34,897 nt of DNA, taken from NCBI GenBank assembly GCA_051251725.1, contig JBPOFN010000042.1:1-34897 (forward strand), in the 5' to 3' direction. Position 1 is the first letter of the stretch. Each line of letters begins with the position of its first letter. The position numbers were made by a program, and so were the translations under genes. Shown here one piece after another: positions 7,385-15,840 of the stretch. The DNA comes from JALZUE01 sp051251725 (lineage in GTDB: Bacteria > Pseudomonadota > Gammaproteobacteria > Enterobacterales > Alteromonadaceae). The notes below the pieces were generated by a model that worked only from the letters and a program-made list of their open reading frames with translations, had not been told where the DNA came from and searched no databases.

Positions 7385-8221
7385 TTAGACGATAAGACTT
7401 TTTTCTTTAAGAACTTGCTTTACGGCGGAGGTAAATGGCTCATGTTTTTCTAAATACTCAGTTAAGTCATCTACCAATTCATCATACTTAGCATTCTTTC
7501 CATTATTTTCCCTCTCTGCTATTAACTGATCACAGAGAATAGCCACTTCATCCATTAAGTCTTTGCGATCTGTATTCCAGCTACCTTCGTCTAAGTGGTA
7601 ATAGTCGATAGTTTTATGTGCTCGTTCGTTTTTCCATTCATCTTCTTTATTTAAAAACTTTCCATCAATATTATTTGGCTGAATAGTAGGTATAGGTTTT
7701 CCGCTATCAAGACTGAATGTAAGCAATTTAATATCGCTTTTACAGCAAGGATCTAAGAGGACAACATTATCTTTTTCATATTGATTTTCCTCAGCTTCCT
7801 TAGTTGCCCTTTGAGTACCTTCCTTCAATGGGAAATATGAACCTTTACCCACTTTTTTGCCACTTAAGTAATCTGTTACCCTGATGTTAGAAACTTGAGA
7901 TGCTAATCTATAATTTTCCCAATCAAAAGCTCCCCACCAATAACCTATGTGCTTCGTTCCTTTTGCTAATCCATGTAATCTTTTTTTAGGTCTGAAATGT
8001 TCTATTTGCCCACACTGTTCATTTAATGGCGCTTCTGAGTACCAACATTTATGATCTCCAAACCTCCAAAACTCACCTCTCAAAGCCGTCCACAAGTGAC
8101 CATTGTCATCAATATATTTAGAACGTTCCTCTGCAGATAAAGTCTTAATATGTTCTTTAGCTTCATTAAGATCATCAAGTTTTAAAACTCTTCGAAGTTT
8201 CTTTTTGTTAAGGTACCTCAT
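7385..8221 (-). CDS. HNH-type nuclease, PtuB-like (Septu effector candidate)
   Basis: A 278-residue protein with the layout of PtuB-like HNH proteins: KCWYSE (58-63), QIEHFRPK with the presumed catalytic H75 (72-79), YWWGAFDWENY (94-104), SN at 111-112 where CN is usual, GKGSYFPL (125-132) and NVVLLDPC (152-159). In Septu and retron-Ec78 systems, PtuB is the nuclease held and controlled by the ATPase PtuA. Oddly, the zinc-binding CxxC pairs typical of the family are reduced here: CWYS has only one Cys, and the second pair reads SQVSN. Metal-structural binding must differ or be lost. Its ATG overlaps the stop of the ATPase gene by one base (TAATG), so the two are translationally coupled. The family is clear; equivalence to experimentally tested PtuB is inferred. 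Confidence 0.82.
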   Translation of the reverse strand: MRYLNKKKLRRVLKLDDLNEAKEHIKTLSAEERSKYIDDNGHLWTALRGEFWRFGDHKCWYSEAPLNEQCGQIEHFRPKKRLHGLAKGTKHIGYWWGAFDWENYRLASQVSNIRVTDYLSGKKVGKGSYFPLKEGTQRATKEAEENQYEKDNVVLLDPCCKSDIKLLTFSLDSGKPIPTIQPNNIDGKFLNKEDEWKNERAHKTIDYYHLDEGSWNTDRKDLMDEVAILCDQLIAERENNGKNAKYDELVDDLTEYLEKHEPFTSAVKQVLKEKSLIV

Positions 8222-9939
8222 TAATCAGCCTCTATTCCTTTTAGCTTTTTGGCTATATCTAAAGAAATTTTCTTACGGACCTCCCAAGCACCATCATTCG
8301 GAGAGGCATCTGCTATCTCAGGTTTTAGAGATTGAGCTTCTGTCATAGCTCTAATGTATTCCAGATAAAGCGGATCTCTCGCCGCCTTTGAAAAATCAAG
8401 TTTGCCTAAAACCACATCAAGTTCAATTAGCCTTTTCGAATCTTCCGGTGATTTCCCTTCTTTATTAGCCAAATGACGTTTTTCATCGAGTAATTCTAGC
8501 GTCCCTCTATCTAAAGTTGATCTAAGTTTAAAGAAATCACTAGTAAGAATTGATTGGAAGCCCATTCCCTTCGGTGCACTTGTAGGGTGGTAACTATAAA
8601 TAGTTCCATCGGTATTTTTATCAACAATTACTACTTCATGCTTGTCTAAGCCAGCAAATGTTAAAGGGTTATGAGTTGTTATAAGTATTTGGCTTTGCTC
8701 AGGGTCAACACCATATTCTTTCAGATTTTTTAATAGGTCTAAACACCAAGCTGGATTTAAATGAGTATCAGGTTCATCTAGTAAAAATAGGCTTTCATTT
8801 TGTTGAGTAAAACGCATTAAACCAATAATAGTGATAAGTTGTTGCTCGCCTTCACTCATTTCTTTAAAAGTGATTGGCTTTTCTACATCTTTTAATTTAA
8901 CTCGAATTTGTAATCCTTCACCGTCTAAGCTTAATAGATCACTAAAAATAGTACTTTCCATTCTAGAAAAGAATTCTTTTGCTTTAAGGCCATTAGCTAG
9001 CTTAACTATTTCGTTTTTACCATTTAAAAAACAATAGCGAGTTTCCAATGTTTTGGTTTGGCTAAATGAAATTTCTTTTCGCTCACTTCCGCCCATAGGG
9101 ATAAAAGAGTTTGTGAAAAGAGTATCTAAGAATGGGGCAACTTTTCCTCCAGCGCCCCAAAAACGTCGATCTTCATTGTTACTCATAAGTGCTTTTTTCT
9201 TAGTTGCGCTACTCCAGTAAGGCTCTTGTAACTTAAATAATACAGAGGATAAATGTTCAATATCAAACTCATCCTCAAGAAACTTTTCATTTTTGCTATC
9301 TTTCTCTGCAAAAAATGATAATAGGGAGAATTGGCTATGATGAGGCTTAGCAAGAAACATTGTTCTTAATGCTACTTCTTCACCACCTTTTTGTGCGTCA
9401 TAATAATCACGTTCGTGATCTTCAAAAGCTTTATTAAACCGAGCTGATATCCCTGAGTAATATCCAAAAACATAATCAGGCAATAAGCGCTTATCAGTAA
9501 ATTGAAATTCGCCTTCTTCATTTTTTATGGGTTGATTACGTTTATTAAAATCACTTTCTTTTAATTCAACAAAAAGTGTTTCTACTTCCTCATCCGTTTT
9601 ACCTTGAATTATAGTAGCATCTTCAATTAACCAGTAAGTTCTCTTATAGCGCTGTGTATTCTCTTTACGGATGCCTTTACGTTTTGGTTTTTTCGAAGAC
9701 TTTCCCTTAGATACTACTTTTATATAGCTACCACGACACCTGTACTTAATTGCATATTCAAAGTCTGATTCTTCACCTAGGTCAAGGTCTCTAAAAATCC
9801 AAGCAATAGCCTCTAAAATATTAGACTTACCAACACCGTTTCTACCGATAATGACCTGACGTTCTGTTTCTAATGAAAAATCGACTTCAAAATCGTTTAA
9901 GTTTTTAAAGTTTTCTAATCTTAACCAATCTATTTTCAC
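8221..9939 (-). CDS. ABC-type AAA ATPase, PtuA-like (Septu sensor/regulator candidate)
   Basis: A 572-residue SMC/RecF-like ATPase. It begins MKIDWLRLENFKNL, with Walker A GRNGVGKS (32-39), an ABC signature SEGEQQ (362-367), Walker B LFLLDEPD (384-391) and H-loop TTHNP (421-425). A long helical insertion lies between Walker A and the signature. There is a basic patch at 78-92 (KGKSSKKPKRK). A C-terminal segment of about 140 residues includes KAARDPLYLEYIRAM. In Septu, PtuA senses phage infection and restrains the HNH partner, here the next gene. The start codon is GTG, only two bases after the hsdS stop, and the 3' end overlaps the HNH gene. No topoisomerase-primase domain is present, so it is not OLD/GajA-like. 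Confidence 0.85.
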   Translation of the reverse strand: MKIDWLRLENFKNLNDFEVDFSLETERQVIIGRNGVGKSNILEAIAWIFRDLDLGEESDFEYAIKYRCRGSYIKVVSKGKSSKKPKRKGIRKENTQRYKRTYWLIEDATIIQGKTDEEVETLFVELKESDFNKRNQPIKNEEGEFQFTDKRLLPDYVFGYYSGISARFNKAFEDHERDYYDAQKGGEEVALRTMFLAKPHHSQFSLLSFFAEKDSKNEKFLEDEFDIEHLSSVLFKLQEPYWSSATKKKALMSNNEDRRFWGAGGKVAPFLDTLFTNSFIPMGGSERKEISFSQTKTLETRYCFLNGKNEIVKLANGLKAKEFFSRMESTIFSDLLSLDGEGLQIRVKLKDVEKPITFKEMSEGEQQLITIIGLMRFTQQNESLFLLDEPDTHLNPAWCLDLLKNLKEYGVDPEQSQILITTHNPLTFAGLDKHEVVIVDKNTDGTIYSYHPTSAPKGMGFQSILTSDFFKLRSTLDRGTLELLDEKRHLANKEGKSPEDSKRLIELDVVLGKLDFSKAARDPLYLEYIRAMTEAQSLKPEIADASPNDGAWEVRKKISLDIAKKLKGIEAD

Positions 9940-9941
9940 AA

Positions 9942-11849
9942 CTAATCCTTCAGTTTTATTTTAATATTCGATGTTTTTTCATAAGGCCAATTTTTCAAAG
10001 TATCTTGTTCTGGTGAAATTTGATCAATTTTTTCAGCTATTGAAGCAAGTTCGACATAAAAATCATCTATGTCTACCGATGTAAACCCTGCTTCTTGCAT
10101 TAGCACATCAGGTGTTACCGCTTCACTTTGCTCATTTAATACCACTAGCAATGATTTACGTTCAGAAGTCACTTTTTTTTTCCCTTTAGTTTTAGCCTTT
10201 GGTTTATCAGCAATTAGCTTTTCTTTTTCTGCTTTAATTTTATCTAATAATTCTTGGGCACTTTCATTGCTATCATTAGGTACTAAATCCCCAGAAAATG
10301 CTTTAGCTAAAATTGAAGATTTGAATGATTCTGACTTTTTAATTTTTGAATCAATTGTAGCTTCTGCTCTATTGGTCGCATCAAGCTTTTCACTCACCTG
10401 AAAAACCAATTCTTGTTGTTCTGCTACAGACATAAATGGGACAGAGACAGTCTCTAATATGGCTAAATTAATGTTTTTCTGTGCTGTAGCCGGAGCATAA
10501 CGATCTAGATCCTCCTTAGCTGTTCTAAAAAAGAATTCAATATATTCTACCGATACGTTTTTATTTTGAGGAATAAAACCGACAACACTATCAGGAAAAC
10601 ATGCTTCTATGCCTAGTATTGCCGTTTCAGCAATATTTGCTGCGATTGTGATGCACATAGTTCCAACTGGCCATAAACGGCTTTGTGAAAGACCTTTATC
10701 AGAATATGTTTGTTTGTATGTAGTTAAAAGACCATCAGACGCGCGTACATCTCCAGTTTGAACGAACGGATAATCACCTCCGTAAAGACTTGGGTCATTA
10801 CGTGGCCTATGCTTTGACTTACCTCGATTAAGTTCTCCTAGTTGAGTAATGGTTGACCATACCCAATTAGATGGAATTTGAGGTAATAAACTTATATCTG
10901 CTTTAGGCGGTTCTTTATACTTATCTTTCCATTTATCATCTTTAGGTGTTTTGCCTTTTTCTTCGAATATTTTGAGTTGCTCGGCTTCCCAGTTTTCTCG
11001 GCGATCTTCTAGAATGCGTTCAAGTAATTCACTCGCCGGTTCAAGTTTGTCGGCGTTTTGTTCACGCCACTTTTCAGTTAACTTTCCAGTTACCGCATAT
11101 TTTAATACAGATTGGCGGTATTGCTGTAATTTAGCTTTAGCTTGTTTTAGTCCAGCAACACCTGCGTCGATATGGGAAAAGAGTTCTTCAATTTTATCTA
11201 CAATATTTTTTTGCTGATTAGTAGGAGGAATGGGGATGGGTAAAGATCTCAACAAATTTAGAGGTGCAAATTTCTGAGTCGTACCTTTTAAAAGAGGTGT
11301 TAACCAGTTTTTAAATTTAGGTGACTCCAGCCAATACTTTAAATAAATAGTATTTAAAATAAGCTTGTTTTCCTTAAACAGTGCTACATTTTTAATACTA
11401 AATTCTGATTTTTTGTTTACAACTACAGGATTTCCAATCGTTCCAATCATTGCAAAAAGAACGTCATTAGATACAACTGCTGACCTTTTTGAAATCTCAA
11501 TGTGATCATCATGAGAAATGTACTTAACGTTATTAAAATCTAGCTTTCCATCAACTAAATTTTTGGAAGTTATCAATGGCACGCCTAACTCAATATAACG
11601 AGGTGTATCGTGTGTTCCATCTCTCACCGATGAACATAGCTCTTCTGCTGATCCCCATGCCCAATTTATTGGCAAATTGTAAAGTTTATCTTCAACTTTA
11701 GCTGGTTCTTTGTATTTCTTTTCCCAATTTGTATTCTTAGGTGTTTTCCCTGAAACCTCAAATTTATAATATTGCTCAGCAAGCCATTTCTCTTTGTGCA
11801 ACGACAATGCAAGCTCTCTAAGTAGAGAGCCAGTAATAATTTTATTCAT
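9942..11849 (-). CDS. hsdS: Type I restriction-modification specificity subunit HsdS
   Basis: HsdS recognises the bipartite DNA target and holds HsdM and HsdR. It is 635 residues, longer than a typical HsdS of 400-450. Two target-recognition domains (about 58-215 and 325-485) are each preceded by a near-identical block (GKTPKNTNWEKKYKEP at 34-49 and GKTPKDDKWKDKYKEP at 299-314). This is the family's internal duplication. Central (about 215-290) and distal helical spacers follow the two domains. The C-terminus adds a Lys-rich linker (KAKTKGKKK) and a small predicted helical domain (about 565-635), seen in other HsdS of this branch as far as I recall. Its ATG overlaps the hsdR stop by four bases (ATGA). 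Confidence 0.94.
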   Translation of the reverse strand: MNKIITGSLLRELALSLHKEKWLAEQYYKFEVSGKTPKNTNWEKKYKEPAKVEDKLYNLPINWAWGSAEELCSSVRDGTHDTPRYIELGVPLITSKNLVDGKLDFNNVKYISHDDHIEISKRSAVVSNDVLFAMIGTIGNPVVVNKKSEFSIKNVALFKENKLILNTIYLKYWLESPKFKNWLTPLLKGTTQKFAPLNLLRSLPIPIPPTNQQKNIVDKIEELFSHIDAGVAGLKQAKAKLQQYRQSVLKYAVTGKLTEKWREQNADKLEPASELLERILEDRRENWEAEQLKIFEEKGKTPKDDKWKDKYKEPPKADISLLPQIPSNWVWSTITQLGELNRGKSKHRPRNDPSLYGGDYPFVQTGDVRASDGLLTTYKQTYSDKGLSQSRLWPVGTMCITIAANIAETAILGIEACFPDSVVGFIPQNKNVSVEYIEFFFRTAKEDLDRYAPATAQKNINLAILETVSVPFMSVAEQQELVFQVSEKLDATNRAEATIDSKIKKSESFKSSILAKAFSGDLVPNDSNESAQELLDKIKAEKEKLIADKPKAKTKGKKKVTSERKSLLVVLNEQSEAVTPDVLMQEAGFTSVDIDDFYVELASIAEKIDQISPEQDTLKNWPYEKTSNIKIKLKD

Positions 11850-14614
11850 GCTATTAGGTAACCATTTAATTCATTAACTACATTATTTAGTTTGTCACCA
11901 AATAACTGCTTTGCTTTAAGTACGCCACCTTGTTGGGTAAATGGGGCATAGTCAAAGTCTTCTATCATCATTTCTGCATTTTGAGCAATTTGCTCTTTTA
12001 TCAGTGCCAGCCATTCAAGTTGTGAATCATCAAACTCAACACCTGTTTGCTGTTGCTGGGTTAACCAAGTATCGAAACGACGTTCTACCACTTGCGGGAA
12101 AGGCTCTAATACGTCTTTTAAGCCTGTGGCATAATTAATTAGACTAACGATATTGGTTAATAGTTTTGCAGGTGGCACACCTTTTACCTTGGCAGATTCA
12201 AGTTGCTGATAGGCTTTCCACACTTCAATTGGGGCGAGATTATACGGTGGTGCTTGAATGTTTTCAGCAAGTTCTTCTATTTGTTCGTAACTTAAATGTC
12301 GTTGTTGATACGGTTTACTGTAAATTAACTCAATCGCGGTTAATTCGTCTTTATTATCATCAATAAATTGTTTAAAGCTTTCAATGATGTGTTGAGCCTT
12401 TTCTTCATCAAAACCTGCATCTATTAGCTCGTCGGCACTTTCATCAATAATTTGGTCGGTATTGCGCCTTACCTTTTCGATGGTTTCTCGTACATCAGGG
12501 TTATGAAAGGGTTTTACTGCTGCATTAGCTAAGGGTTTAAATACTTGGTCACGTTGCTCTTGGGTTGGTGCGTCTGTGCCAAATTCAACTTTTGCTTGTT
12601 GCTCTAAATAATCTTCATTGGTGGCATGTATTAACTCGCCGGCGACCAATGCCAGCGGCTTACCCATTAATTCGCCTAGTTCTGCTCGTTGCTTATCATC
12701 AATTTTTAAATCTAATCGTATTAAACGGTTGCCTAAACTACGTATGGTTTCAGCCGACCTGTCGCCACGGGCTATTTGTTCCATGAGCTTCTCAGTAGAA
12801 ACTGACGGCTTTTGTTCCATCGCTTGGCTTTCAGTTTTATCAGTTTCGGTTACGCCTACAGCATCGACTAATACAAACTTGGTTTTTGCTTTAGCATCAG
12901 GCGTCACTAAGTGAAGTGAGTCAACATCGATAACGCGTGTACCCCGACCTTTCATTTGCTCGTAGTAGGCTTGGCTACGTACATCACGCATGAAGATAAT
13001 GCATTCTAGCGGTTTAATGTCTGTACCTGTTGCTATCATATCAACCGTAACGGCTACTCGTAGGTGAGGACTTATCTTAAACTCTTTAATGGTGTTTTCA
13101 GCGGCTTTTTTACCAACACGATAGGTTATTTTTTTACAAAAAGTATTACCTTCATTAAACACTTCTCGTACTTTATCAACAATACGGTCAGCATGGTCGT
13201 CATCTTTAGCGAAGATAAGGGTTTTAGGCACCCAAGTGCGCTCTCTAAAACAATCGAGTAAGCAGTTGTCTTTAAATGCCGTTAATACGGTGAGTATTTG
13301 ATTAGGCGCGATAACACTGCGGTCAAGCTGCGTTTTGCTATATTTTTCATCTTTATCTAGGACTTCTTGACGTTTCTTTTTTGTCAATCGGTCACGTACT
13401 TGTACGGCGGTGCCTGCTTCAATTAAGTCACCCTTTTCTGACTTTTCTGTTTTAATGCGATAGATGTCGTAACCTACGTTAACTTTATCTATTACCGCGT
13501 CTTCATGGGTATATTCAGACACTAGGTTTTGATTAAAAAAGCCGATAGTTTTCTTGGTAGGTGTTGCTGTTAAGCCTATTAAAAACGCATCAAAGTACTC
13601 TATGACTTGTCGCCATAAGTTGTAAATAGAGCGATGACATTCATCAATAATAATCAGGTCAAATGTTTCGATTGGAATTTCAGCATTATAAAGCACTTTA
13701 CGTGGCTGCTTTGATTCGGTATTAGATTCTATTTCATAGCCTGAACGTTCATCGGCATCATCATCTAGCTCTGTACCTGATAACTGTGAGTACAAACGTT
13801 GAATAGTAGATATAGTAACTTTAGTGGTATCAGCAACGCCTGTTGTGCCGAGCAAGTTCACATTGTAGTGAGAGGTAAACTTACGGCCATCTAGAGGTGT
13901 GTCGTATTGTTCAAATTCTTTTTTAGCTTGGCGACCTAAATTTCCACGGTCAACCAAGAATAAAACTCGCTTTGCTTTTGCGTACTTAGCCAGTCGATAA
14001 ATTTGCGTAACAGCTGTAAAGGTTTTACCTGAGCCTGTTGCCATTTGCAGTAAAGCTCGGGGCTTATTCTTTTTAAGTGATTCTTCAATGCCTGTAATGG
14101 CTGCTATTTGACAATCGCGTAAGCCGTCGGTATTTAATTCAGGCAGGTCATGCATACGCGATCGAAGCGTGTTTTCTTCTTCAAGCCACTTTTTAAGCGT
14201 TTCGGGTTTATGGAAATGAAATACATTACGACTACGTGCTTTGGGATCTCTGAAGTCACAAAAGCGCACTTCATGGCTGTTTGCTTCGTAGGTTAATGGA
14301 AGTGGGTCTAACCAGGTTTGAATGAATGCAGTTTTAGAGGTTGTATAGCGTTCGCTTTGCCCTGCTACGCCGCCTAAAGAGATACCGTCTTTTTTAGCTT
14401 CTATAACACCGCAAGCTTTACCATCAATAAATAGCATGTAATCAACAGGCCCTGTAGACGTATCCATTTCGCGCACAGCTACACCATGAATACCGTCTTT
14501 ACCATCGTAAAGGTTCATGCGTTTCTTATTTTGGATAGTCCAACCCGCTTCGACTAGTTTTTTGTCTATAACTAATCGGGCTTGGTCTTCAGGTGTTAAT
14601 CCTTCAATATCCAT
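11846..14614 (-). CDS. hsdR: Type I restriction enzyme endonuclease/translocase subunit HsdR
   Basis: HsdR translocates DNA and cuts it when it meets unmethylated targets. It is 922 residues, of the EcoEI-like type. An N-terminal PD-(D/E)xK nuclease is visible (VDYMLF...CGVIEAKK: D and ExK near residues 58-74). A superfamily 2 motor follows: Walker A ATGSGKT near 192-198, DECH near 324-327, LTATP near 348-352 and a motif VI region (GRGTRV). The EcoEI_R_C helical domain completes it. I chose the ATG at 14614 because AAGGA lies six bases upstream; the TTG just before it is less likely. It is the first gene of the operon hsdR-hsdS-ATPase-HNH-hsdM, and its promoter lies in the gap to the divergent gene at 14842. 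All motifs appear intact. Confidence 0.96.
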   Translation of the reverse strand: MDIEGLTPEDQARLVIDKKLVEAGWTIQNKKRMNLYDGKDGIHGVAVREMDTSTGPVDYMLFIDGKACGVIEAKKDGISLGGVAGQSERYTTSKTAFIQTWLDPLPLTYEANSHEVRFCDFRDPKARSRNVFHFHKPETLKKWLEEENTLRSRMHDLPELNTDGLRDCQIAAITGIEESLKKNKPRALLQMATGSGKTFTAVTQIYRLAKYAKAKRVLFLVDRGNLGRQAKKEFEQYDTPLDGRKFTSHYNVNLLGTTGVADTTKVTISTIQRLYSQLSGTELDDDADERSGYEIESNTESKQPRKVLYNAEIPIETFDLIIIDECHRSIYNLWRQVIEYFDAFLIGLTATPTKKTIGFFNQNLVSEYTHEDAVIDKVNVGYDIYRIKTEKSEKGDLIEAGTAVQVRDRLTKKKRQEVLDKDEKYSKTQLDRSVIAPNQILTVLTAFKDNCLLDCFRERTWVPKTLIFAKDDDHADRIVDKVREVFNEGNTFCKKITYRVGKKAAENTIKEFKISPHLRVAVTVDMIATGTDIKPLECIIFMRDVRSQAYYEQMKGRGTRVIDVDSLHLVTPDAKAKTKFVLVDAVGVTETDKTESQAMEQKPSVSTEKLMEQIARGDRSAETIRSLGNRLIRLDLKIDDKQRAELGELMGKPLALVAGELIHATNEDYLEQQAKVEFGTDAPTQEQRDQVFKPLANAAVKPFHNPDVRETIEKVRRNTDQIIDESADELIDAGFDEEKAQHIIESFKQFIDDNKDELTAIELIYSKPYQQRHLSYEQIEELAENIQAPPYNLAPIEVWKAYQQLESAKVKGVPPAKLLTNIVSLINYATGLKDVLEPFPQVVERRFDTWLTQQQQTGVEFDDSQLEWLALIKEQIAQNAEMMIEDFDYAPFTQQGGVLKAKQLFGDKLNNVVNELNGYLIA

Positions 14615-14841
14615 CAATAATCCTTGATTTTCTTATCTTTGGCTTTATTAATTTAGCTTTAGTTATAGATTCGTAAAAAAACATAATTTCATCTTATCGT
14701 TCTATTCGGCGAAAATATTACATAATATTAAGCTTACCATCAGTCTATCAAAAAATTTGTACAAAAGTCTTTATTGTTCATTAACAAACACCACCTAACT
14801 CGCTAGAATTGAAAGAAATTATACTTTTATTTTCGGATTCT

Positions 14842-15522
14842 ATGACTTCTTTAATTTCTCCTCAAAACCCTGTTGCAAATTTATTAGGTTATTCTAGTTT
14901 TCTAGAATGGGATTACTGTGTTTTTGAACGCTCTTTAATTATTGAAGATGGAGAAACGGAAGATAGATATATTGAGCGTATTGCTTATACGTTAGAAGGC
15001 ATAAATGCTCAAATTGAATATTTAGATAATGATATGTCATTTAAATATTTTACAGCAACCGAAAAAATGACTTTTATGAAACGTCTTGATGAAAGAAAAA
15101 AGGTAATTGTTGATTTATTAGAATTTGATCCAACCGGAGAAATAGAAGACCTTACTTTTAGTAATGAAACTGCAAATGAGAATGATGAAGTAAGGCTGAG
15201 TGAGTTCATTGCTGATAATACAACCCCAAAACAATCAATAAAACGTTCGTTCGCCCCAAAAAAGCATCATATTGTGGTAGCGCAATATTTAAAATTATTT
15301 CCTGAGGCTGGGATAAATGACGTATGGCGTTTTTTTGCAAATCATGTCGGTGAAGAGATTTTTGATTTAATAGAAATAACTAAAGTTACTGATCTCACAG
15401 CTAAAGATGCTGAATTATATTGGCTTGATGCCAAGACAGGAAAAGAAGGAAAGCCCATTCAAAGACAGCGTGTGCAAAATATTATGTCTGAAATACGGAC
15501 TAAAAAAAGAAAAATTGATTAA
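14842..15522 (+). CDS. Hypothetical protein, divergent from hsdR
   Basis: I do not recognise this protein of about 226 residues. It begins MTSLISPQNPVANLLGYSSF. A central acidic helical part includes YIERIAYTLEGINAQIEYLD and DERKKVIVDLLEFDP. A linker follows, then a C-terminal part containing APKKHHIVVAQYLKLFPEAG and a basic end (EIRTKKRKID). It has no signal peptide or membrane segment, so it should be cytoplasmic. The frame is open upstream to a TTG at 14809, but neither start has a good ribosome binding site. It lies between the restriction operon (divergent) and alpA, in line with the alpA-rep-int genes, so it is probably element-specific. Regulator or accessory defence protein are both guesses. 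Confidence 0.75.
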   Translation: MTSLISPQNPVANLLGYSSFLEWDYCVFERSLIIEDGETEDRYIERIAYTLEGINAQIEYLDNDMSFKYFTATEKMTFMKRLDERKKVIVDLLEFDPTGEIEDLTFSNETANENDEVRLSEFIADNTTPKQSIKRSFAPKKHHIVVAQYLKLFPEAGINDVWRFFANHVGEEIFDLIEITKVTDLTAKDAELYWLDAKTGKEGKPIQRQRVQNIMSEIRTKKRKID

Positions 15523-15529
15523 CATTTAC

Positions 15530-15566
15530 ATCCTTATGTATCTCGATAAGGATAAAAGTAAGGATA
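15530..15566. promoter_or_regulatory. Inverted plus direct repeat upstream of alpA (candidate operator)
   Basis: ATCCTTAT (15530-15537) and ATAAGGAT (15546-15553) form a perfect 8-bp inverted repeat. A third half site TAAGGATA follows at 15559-15566, 12 bases downstream of the previous TAAGGATA (15547-15554). It sits eight bases after the upstream stop codon and about 50 bases before the alpA start. No T-run follows, so an operator or excisionase site is likelier than a terminator. Confidence 0.4.
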
Positions 15567-15618
15567 CCGATCATTAAAGTACCCCCTCAGTTGTTAACAA
15601 ACATCAGGAGTATTTAAA

Positions 15619-15840
15619 ATGAAATTACAACTTAATGCCATCCCATCGAATAAACCAATAGACCGATTCGTTCGCGAAGCTGAATGCAAACAAATTTCTG
15701 GATTATCCAGAACTCGCCGTTGGGAATTAGAAAGAGATGGTAAATTTCCTAAACGTATCCAATTAAGTGAACGTGCTATTGCATGGCGTTTGTCTAGTTT
15801 AATGACTTGGATTGAGGAGCGTGCTAATGAAACAGCTTAA
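15619..15840 (+). CDS. AlpA-family regulator / excisionase-like protein
   Basis: A 73-residue MerR-like winged-helix protein of the AlpA family, which activates or directs excision of P4-like integrative elements. Typical features are FVREAECKQISGLSRTRRWELERDGKFPKRIQLSERAIAWRLSSLMTWIEER (given here as the gist: recognition helix SGLSRTRRWELERDGKFPK, then WR..S...WIE). A good ribosome binding site (CAGGAG, seven to eight bases before the ATG) supports the start. The last 14 bases overlap the start of the replication initiator gene, so the two are coupled. The integrase follows downstream. Confidence 0.9.
   Translation: MKLQLNAIPSNKPIDRFVREAECKQISGLSRTRRWELERDGKFPKRIQLSERAIAWRLSSLMTWIEERANETA

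Noticed and set aside
7385..9939. Retron (RT-Septu) or Gabija/OLD system
   Set aside because: No reverse transcriptase is present in the window and the ATPase has no TOPRIM domain; the ATPase plus HNH pair fits Septu best.
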